A stretch of 19,265 bases of DNA from Candidatus Eiseniibacteriota bacterium. Its GTDB lineage: Bacteria; Arandabacterota; Arandabacteria; Arandabacterales; Arandabacteraceae. The notes beneath the pieces are model-generated. The model did not search any database, was not told the DNA's origin, and was given only the letters and a program-made list of their open reading frames with translations. Position 1 is the stretch's first letter. Every line of letters begins with the position of its first letter. Location of the stretch: the NCBI GenBank assembly GCA_030622265.1, contig JAUXGG010000004.1:1-19265 (forward strand). The letters are read 5' to 3'. The position numbers and the translations under genes were made by a program. Below, piece after piece: positions 14,485-19,265 of this stretch.

Positions 14485-15486
14485 ATGAGAGTACCCTATG
14501 TTCTGAAGCGCGATATCGGGCTTAAGGCCGTGGCCCTGATTCTAGCGCTCTTTCTCTGGGTGAATGTCGCCGAGCGGAGAGAGGTGGTGCTCACGGTGGA
14601 CCTTCCCCTGAGATACACCAATATGCCGGCCGAGATGACCTTCGCCTCCGAGGTGCCGCGGGAGGCATCGGTCGAGATCCGGGGGCGCAGCAAGTTCCTG
14701 CGCTGGAAGCTCAAGGAAGTCTACTTCGCCATCGATCTTTCTCCCGCCGCGGGGGGAATAGTCACCCACATCATCTCCCCCAGCGAGGTCCGCCTGCCGC
14801 CGGGGAAGAACCTGGAGATACTGGAAATCCTGGAACCTAAGGGTATCAGGGTGGAGCTCGATAAGCTCGTGACCAGGAGGCTGCCGCCCCGGCTGCTCTT
14901 GGAAGGGGAACTGCCCGAGGGACGGGTGATGATCGGCAGGCCCAGGACTGAGCCCGAGGAAATCGTGATCTCGGGGGCGGATAAGATAGTATCGCCGCTG
15001 GATTCGGTTCCCATTTACCCGGTCGACCGCGACGATCTTGGCAAGCACGGGCAGGCGGCTACAAGAGTGGATCTCTCGGGCCTTCTCCATGTCGAGAGCG
15101 ACGTGGAAGAGGTGATCGTAAGCGCTCGCGTGGAGAGCATCAAGGACCTGGGCATTCCGTCGGTGCCCATCGAGGTGCCGTCGAGAAGAGGCATGAGAGT
15201 CCAGTTTACGCCGGACAGCCTGGATGTCGTGATCTCCGGGGCCGAATCGCTGGTGGACTCCCTGGACCCGCAGGATCTCAAAATTGTCGTGGATGTCACC
15301 GACCTGCCCGATGGCCATCTCGTGTTCAGGCCCGTGGTGAGAGAGGGCGGCCTCTTCTTTGAAGTGAGGCCCGTGGGAGAGGCAGAGGACGAGCAGGTTT
15401 TCGAGATAAGAGCAAGCCTTGAAGCTCCCCACGATTTCGAAATGGTTTCGGCCCTGCCCGAAGAAATCAGCTTCGTGAAGCGGTGA
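14485..15486 (+). CDS. YbbR/CdaR-like domain protein
   Basis: A 333-aa protein with one N-terminal membrane helix at about residues 12-27 (LKAVALILALFLWVNVA) and an extracytoplasmic part made of YbbR-type repeats. The recurring pattern is a beta-strand block followed by P..V.I.G: VDLPLRYTNMPAEM with ASVEIRGRSK, then RLPPRLLLEGELPEG with EEIVISGADKIVSPLDSV, then VPIEVPSRRGM with DVVISGAESLVDSLDP. YbbR proteins of Firmicutes (CdaR) regulate the diadenylate cyclase CdaA and usually lie between cdaA and glmM. Neither is adjacent here, so a cyclic-di-AMP role is only possible. It shares the overlap GTGA with the 5' region of tsaD and is probably cotranscribed with it. Confidence 0.8.
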   Translation: MRVPYVLKRDIGLKAVALILALFLWVNVAERREVVLTVDLPLRYTNMPAEMTFASEVPREASVEIRGRSKFLRWKLKEVYFAIDLSPAAGGIVTHIISPSEVRLPPGKNLEILEILEPKGIRVELDKLVTRRLPPRLLLEGELPEGRVMIGRPRTEPEEIVISGADKIVSPLDSVPIYPVDRDDLGKHGQAATRVDLSGLLHVESDVEEVIVSARVESIKDLGIPSVPIEVPSRRGMRVQFTPDSLDVVISGAESLVDSLDPQDLKIVVDVTDLPDGHLVFRPVVREGGLFFEVRPVGEAEDEQVFEIRASLEAPHDFEMVSALPEEISFVKR

Positions 15487-15497
15487 CCTTGCCTGCC

Positions 15498-16505
15498 ATG
15501 AGAATTCTCGGAATAGAAACTTCCTGCGATGAGTCCGCCGCGGCGGTGGTGGAAGATGGGACGCTTGTCTCGAGTATTGTCCTGTCCCAGGCCGACCATA
15601 GCGAATTCGGAGGTGTGGTCCCCGAGATCGCCTCACGCTGCCATATAAGGGCCATTGTTCCGGTGGTGGAGAGTTGCCTTAAGCGAAGCGGGGCCGGGCT
15701 TGAGGCAATCGATGCGGTTGCCGTCACCCTGGGGCCGGGGCTCATTGGCTCCTTGATCGTGGGGGTGGCTTTCGCCAAGGGGCTTTGCCTTTCCCGGGAC
15801 AAGCCGCTCGTGGGAGTTGACCATATCGAATCCCACATCGCGGCAGTGGGGCTAGAGCATCCCGAAGTGGATGAGCCGATGGTCTGTCTCGTGGTCTCTG
15901 GCGGGCACACCCACCTGTTCCGCGTGGAGCAAGGTTCCTCGCTTGAGCTTCTGGGCTGTACCCGCGACGATGCGGCGGGTGAGGCATATGACAAGGTCGC
16001 GAGAATGCTGGGTCTCCCATATCCTGGAGGGCCCGAGGTCGAGCGGGAAGCCGAAAGTGGCGACCCGAAGGCAATCGACTTCCCACGCCCGGTGAAGCTT
16101 AAGGCCTACGAGTTTTCTTTCAGCGGTCTCAAGACTGCAGTCAGGTATTTTATTGAGCGTCACCAGGGCGAGATATCCCCGGGCCTGCGCGCGGACATCG
16201 CGGCCAGCTTCCAGGAGGCCGTGACCGACGTGCTCGTTGATAAAACCATCGGCGCGGCGAAGCAGGCCGGGGTGAGGTACGTATCAGCCGTGGGCGGCGT
16301 TGCATCCAACTTCTACTTAAGGAAGAAGCTGACTCGGGCGGTGGAAGCCCGGGGGCTTACCATACTGCTCCCATCGCCGGAGCTCTGCACCGATAATGCC
16401 GCAATCGTCGCCATGAGCGGCCTGCTTCAATTCCGGGCCGGCCGGACCTCCGGTCTGGATGCCTCTCCCTACTCCACGAGGTCTTACGGCGATCCGAGAT
16501 CTTAG
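15498..16505 (+). CDS. tsaD: tRNA N6-threonylcarbamoyladenosine transferase subunit TsaD
   Basis: A 335-aa Kae1/Qri7-family protein that transfers the threonylcarbamoyl group to A37 of ANN-decoding tRNAs, working with TsaB and TsaE. Start MRILGIETSCDES is the canonical N-terminus. Metal ligands are H109 and H113 (HIESH) and D299 (CTDNAA). SGGHTHLF, DDAAGEAYDKVARMLGLPYPGG, here seen as DDAAGEAYDKVARML and GLPYPGGP, FSFSGLKTAV and VGGVASNFYLR are in order and intact; length is normal. ATG 15498 was chosen over GTG 15483, which overlaps the ybbR stop and adds five residues ahead of the conserved start. tsaB and tsaE are not in the window. Confidence 0.97.
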   Translation: MRILGIETSCDESAAAVVEDGTLVSSIVLSQADHSEFGGVVPEIASRCHIRAIVPVVESCLKRSGAGLEAIDAVAVTLGPGLIGSLIVGVAFAKGLCLSRDKPLVGVDHIESHIAAVGLEHPEVDEPMVCLVVSGGHTHLFRVEQGSSLELLGCTRDDAAGEAYDKVARMLGLPYPGGPEVEREAESGDPKAIDFPRPVKLKAYEFSFSGLKTAVRYFIERHQGEISPGLRADIAASFQEAVTDVLVDKTIGAAKQAGVRYVSAVGGVASNFYLRKKLTRAVEARGLTILLPSPELCTDNAAIVAMSGLLQFRAGRTSGLDASPYSTRSYGDPRS

Positions 16506-16571
16506 ACAAACCGGGAGTCTCACGGCTCTCAGGGGTCATACGGCAATCGAGAGCGCACGGGTGATCCCTGC

Positions 16572-16586
16572 ATTGCAGGATGCAAT
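16572..16586. promoter_or_regulatory. Candidate activator-binding dyad
   Basis: Six-base perfect arms ATTGCA and TGCAAT around GGA, about 135 bp before the sigma-54 promoter. Position and symmetry suggest an upstream activating site; the activator is not encoded in this window. Confidence 0.35.
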
Positions 16587-16718
16587 TCGATTCGCAGATT
16601 GCACCGGTGCTCATCTGAAGCCTGCACCAGCCTTGTTTCCATCACCTGCTGTCATCATCTAACTCCTTTATTTTAGAAGAGTTACAATCTGACCTGCATT
16701 CTGGTTTGTCCCCGAGTC

Positions 16719-16733
16719 TGGCACAGTACTTGC
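16719..16733 (+). promoter_or_regulatory. Sigma-54 (RpoN) promoter
   Basis: TGGCAC (16719-16724), five bases, TTGC (16730-16733). GG and GC are separated by exactly 10 bp, as in the -24/-12 consensus. Transcription would start near 16745, about 30 bases before ATG 16776. It implies that the response regulator and kinase-like gene need an enhancer-binding protein to be expressed. Confidence 0.8.
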
Positions 16734-16762
16734 GAAAACGAGGCAGGCGAGGGTTAAGAGCT

Positions 16763-16769
16763 AGGGGAG
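16763..16769 (+). promoter_or_regulatory. Ribosome-binding site of the response regulator
   Basis: AGGGGAG lies six bases before ATG 16776; strong and well placed, fixing the start. Confidence 0.8.
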
Positions 16770-16775
16770 CATAAT

Positions 16776-17759
16776 ATGTCTGGTCCGATAATCAAGAAAG
16801 AGCGAGTCCTTGTTGTTGATGACGAAGAACATATCCGCAAGATAGTCCGCTTCCAGCTCGAAAAGTCGGGCTACGAGGTGGAAACTGCCGAGGACGGTAT
16901 CGAGGCCCTGAAGGCCGTCGAGGCCTACCCACCGGATCTTATCCTGCTTGATCTAATGATGCCCAATATGGACGGCTACGAGGTTTGCAAGCGGCTCAAG
17001 TCGGATTACCAGACCAGCCACATCCCCGTGATCATGGTGACGGCCAAGGCTGATCTCGAGAACAAGCTCCAGGGCTTCGAGGACGGCGCGAATGATTATA
17101 TCGCCAAGCCGTTCGCCATAACCGAGCTCCTGGTAAGGGTCAGGAACGTGCTCCAGTGGAGCCAGCTCCAGCGCCAGGCCAATCCCCTGACCGGCCTCCC
17201 GGGGAATATCTCGATCGAGCGTGAGCTCGAGCGCCGCCTGGAGGGAGAAGGGCGTTTCGTATTCATGTATGCCGACATAGACAACTTCAAGCCATTCAAC
17301 GATTACTACGGTTACAGGCGCGGCGACGATGCCATAAGGCTCACTGCCGAGATCCTGGTCGAGGCCGTCAAGCGCTTCGGCGACCGCGATGACTTCATCG
17401 GCCACGTGGGCGGTGACGACTTCGTGATGATCACGACGCCGGAAAAGTGTGATGCCGTAGCCTCGAGCGTGGTCCGGATCTTCGACGAGAAAATAACCAG
17501 GCTTTTCGCTCAGGAAGACATCGACCGCGGCCATATCGAAGTGGTCAATCGCAAAGGGACCGTGGACAGGTTTCCGCTCTTGACCGTCACCATCGCCGTC
17601 GTATCGGATGGCAATGGCAAAATGGATCACATCGCGCGCATAAGCGACATAGCATCGGAGCTCAAGCGGTACGGAAAGAGGCTTGAAGGCAGCGTAGTGG
17701 TGAAGGAGCGGAGGAAGGACGGGAAGAGCGTACCCGTCGGGGGGCTTGAGAATCACTGA
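16776..17759 (+). CDS. Response regulator with receiver and atypical GGDEF (GGDDF) domain
   Basis: A 327-aa two-domain protein. The receiver (about 10-125) has the acidic pair in VLVVDDEE, the phospho-acceptor D59 (LLDLMMPNMDG) and K111 (YIAKPF), so it should accept phosphate. The second domain (about 137-300) is diguanylate-cyclase-like, with NPLTGLPGN, DIDNFKPFNDYYGYRRGDD and the signature GGDDF (212-216) in place of GGDEF. The first signature acid (D214) is kept; the second, normally Glu and a metal ligand, is Asp. Activity may be kept, reduced or replaced by nucleotide binding. A C-terminal tail of about 30 residues is basic. It is transcribed from the sigma-54 promoter, and its end overlaps the kinase-like gene, which suggests a functional pair. 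Confidence 0.9.
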   Translation: MSGPIIKKERVLVVDDEEHIRKIVRFQLEKSGYEVETAEDGIEALKAVEAYPPDLILLDLMMPNMDGYEVCKRLKSDYQTSHIPVIMVTAKADLENKLQGFEDGANDYIAKPFAITELLVRVRNVLQWSQLQRQANPLTGLPGNISIERELERRLEGEGRFVFMYADIDNFKPFNDYYGYRRGDDAIRLTAEILVEAVKRFGDRDDFIGHVGGDDFVMITTPEKCDAVASSVVRIFDEKITRLFAQEDIDRGHIEVVNRKGTVDRFPLLTVTIAVVSDGNGKMDHIARISDIASELKRYGKRLEGSVVVKERRKDGKSVPVGGLENH

Positions 17760-19265
17760 TGATAATGCCGATCCCCGTTTCTATCCTTACCAGTGGATCA
17801 CTACATGCATTTTGCTGGCTGCAGCGGCACTCCTCTCTCTGAATGGCATTACGGGCGGATCCCCGCCTAATTTCCTTTTCCCGGTAATCCTGACTCTTAC
17901 AGCCGTGATATCACATGCCCTCTTCGGAAGGCTCACGGCCGAGGTCAAGGGGCTTAAAAGCGACCTGGCCCGCGTCCAGGCCGACAAGGATTCCAAGTAC
18001 GATGACATAGTCCGGCTCTACCAGTCGAGCCAGGCCACCTCGCAGGAAGCCGAGCCCGGCGGCATAATGGACGCCGTGGCCGAGGATACAAGGCGGCTGG
18101 TGAGCTGTGAGTCGGCGAGCGTCGCGATCTTCATAGAGAAAGACCTGCTCGCGAGCGTGACCAAGGGGATAAGCAACGAGTTCAAGCGCAACCTTCGCTG
18201 GAGGGTAAGGAAGGGCGGGATGACCGAGCTGGTCTTAAGCTCCGGCAAGCCCCTCCTCATAGGCGATGCTCCCTCAGATCCCAGGTCGCGCGATTCCTCC
18301 GCGGTGAAGATAGGCGGCCAGCGCTCCATAATGGCGGTCCCGTTGATGGTCGAGGATGAAGTCTTCGGCATCATGTATGCGGGGGACACCGGGAAGGACA
18401 AGTTCTGCGAGCGCGACCTCATGCTGTTCACCATTCTTGCCAACAATGCGGCGGCATCGATAAAGCAGGCCAGGCTCCAGCGGGAGCTCGAGAAGAAACT
18501 GAAAGAACTCGAGCTGGCCCACAAGGAACTGATAGGTGCGGATAGGCTCAAGGCCGAGTTTATATCGACGGTAACCAGCCAGATGCGTGTCCCGCTGGAC
18601 GCGATCCGTACTTACTCCCAGACGGTGCTCGAGCGGATGGATGACGCGAGTTTCAAACTGAAGGAGAAGTTCCTGGGTGCGGTGGTGGACGAATCGGCCA
18701 AGCTCCTGAACACCGTCAACGGTGTGATAGACCTCTCCCGGATGGAGTTCGGGGAAGGCGACCTGAGAAAAGAGGCGGTCAACATCTCCGAAGTCTTAAA
18801 AGATGTTTGCGGCGTGCTCGATCCGGTCTGCATCGACAAGGAGGTCGAGATCATGATCGAGGCCCCGGGGAAGGTATCATCGGCGCATCTGGACCGCGAC
18901 ATGATTTTCTTGATGTACCGGAATCTCCTCGAGGCGGCCATCTCTTCGTCCAGGGCCGCAAGCCCGGTGAGGATCTTGATCGATGAGGACGACAGTTTCC
19001 TTACCACCCGGATCTCGCTTACGCCATCGAGTGAGATCATGGAAATGGAGAAGGCCATCCAGGCCATCTCAACGCGGGACGCCGTCCCCTCGGACGCGGG
19101 CTCCCTGGGCCTCACGCTTCAGGTCGCCAAGAACATAGTCTTCAGGCATGGCGGAAGGATATGGGCCGAAACCCATGACCCAGCCTGCTGGAGCCTGGTC
19201 GTGCTCTTCGGCAAGGAGAAGAAGGCCATAATGCCCTCGGATCTCATGCTCGAGATCATGACCTC
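17746..19265 (+). CDS. Membrane GAF/histidine-kinase-like protein, probable pseudokinase (3' end outside window)
   Basis: At least 506 codons, open to the window edge. Two hydrophobic segments (about 18-34 and 42-60) are followed by a short coiled coil, a GAF domain (about 95-240, ending FCERDLMLFTILANNAAASI), a second coiled coil (about 243-265), a HisKA-like helix pair and a HATPase-like domain. In the HisKA-like part the usual SHELRTPL reads TSQMRVPL, so the phospho-acceptor His is Ser278. In the ATPase part N393 of the N-box is kept, but the second Asn is Ala, the DxGxG box is not found, and only the GSLGLTLQVAK and HGGRIWAE end blocks (from G452) remain. It therefore looks unable to autophosphorylate. 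The frame has no ATG near its beginning; TTG 17746 is the first start after an upstream stop and overlaps the regulator gene by 14 bases. Coupled translation is likely. Confidence 0.8.
   Translation, partial: MRITDDNADPRFYPYQWITTCILLAAAALLSLNGITGGSPPNFLFPVILTLTAVISHALFGRLTAEVKGLKSDLARVQADKDSKYDDIVRLYQSSQATSQEAEPGGIMDAVAEDTRRLVSCESASVAIFIEKDLLASVTKGISNEFKRNLRWRVRKGGMTELVLSSGKPLLIGDAPSDPRSRDSSAVKIGGQRSIMAVPLMVEDEVFGIMYAGDTGKDKFCERDLMLFTILANNAAASIKQARLQRELEKKLKELELAHKELIGADRLKAEFISTVTSQMRVPLDAIRTYSQTVLERMDDASFKLKEKFLGAVVDESAKLLNTVNGVIDLSRMEFGEGDLRKEAVNISEVLKDVCGVLDPVCIDKEVEIMIEAPGKVSSAHLDRDMIFLMYRNLLEAAISSSRAASPVRILIDEDDSFLTTRISLTPSSEIMEMEKAIQAISTRDAVPSDAGSLGLTLQVAKNIVFRHGGRIWAETHDPACWSLVVLFGKEKKAIMPSDLMLEIMT

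Larger units (their letters stand above)
16506..16775 (+). other. 270-bp regulatory gap ahead of the sigma-54 operon
   Basis: No gene seen. From left to right: a perfect dyad ATTGCA-GGA-TGCAAT (16572-16586), a further ATTGCA (16598-16603), a hairpin GGTGC/GCACC (near 16606-16627), a weak hairpin AACTC...GAGTT (16661-16683), a TACAAT (16683-16688) without a good -35 box, and the sigma-54 promoter at 16719. The dyad is about 135 bp upstream of the promoter, the usual distance for an enhancer-binding-protein site. Confidence 0.5.

Noticed and set aside
14542..15636. Long minus-strand open frame (364 codons) across ybbR and tsaD
   Set aside because: It lies opposite two well-supported genes; its product is His/Arg/Pro-rich without domain motifs, as expected of an antisense frame in GC-rich DNA.
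16953..17756. Minus-strand open frame of 267 codons opposite the response regulator
   Set aside because: The plus strand encodes an obvious receiver-GGDEF protein with promoter and ribosome-binding site; the antisense product shows no family motifs.

Overview
The window is a GC-rich, densely coded bacterial chromosome segment. It holds thirteen complete protein genes and one truncated at the right edge, eleven on + and two on - (lpxH and an arylsulfotransferase-like gene); a 27-codon reading frame is a weak extra candidate. No rRNA, tRNA, CRISPR array, transposase or phage gene was seen. LpxH-type lipid A enzymology and a DegP-type protease with a lipobox-like signal point to a diderm, Gram-negative-type cell. 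The RpoD-type sigma factor is short (about 287 aa) and lacks the long N-terminal region 1.1. That form is familiar from FCB-type lineages (Bacteroidetes/Chlorobi and related candidate phyla), yet promoters and ribosome-binding sites look like ordinary TTGACA/TATAAT and AGGGG types. I therefore infer an uncultivated diderm lineage, FCB-like or deltaproteobacterial-like, and cannot name the phylum.

Layout. Positions 1-75 carry a tandem decamer repeat. lpxH (-) and htrA (+) diverge from a compact back-to-back promoter region (862-927). htrA is followed by rpoD and then by a membrane-anchored M23 peptidase with its own probable promoter. A 46-bp perfect palindrome inside a 76-bp nested inverted repeat separates the peptidase from argS. 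Then come a PflX-type radical SAM gene, two membrane-bound HD-GYP genes separated by a 355-bp structured gap, and holA-holB (clamp loader delta and delta'). A REP-like inverted repeat lies between holB and a convergent arylsulfotransferase-like secreted protein. That gene diverges from a ybbR-like gene plus tsaD through promoters whose -35 boxes form one palindrome. Last, a near-consensus sigma-54 promoter precedes a receiver-GGDEF response regulator, overlapped by a membrane GAF/histidine-kinase-like gene.

How the genes fit. Housekeeping functions (lipid A, envelope proteolysis, sigma factor, arginyl-tRNA, clamp loader, t6A) are interleaved with cyclic-di-nucleotide signalling genes. Several signalling proteins have altered active sites: HD-GYP 2 has Glu in place of the first HD histidine, the cyclase-like domain reads GGDDF, and the kinase-like protein has Ser at the phospho-acceptor His position plus a degraded ATP-binding domain. 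The right-end pair under sigma-54 control is the best candidate for an undescribed system: a possible pseudokinase/receiver/atypical-cyclase module. Two core enzymes, ArgS and HolB, carry unusual low-complexity or large insertions.
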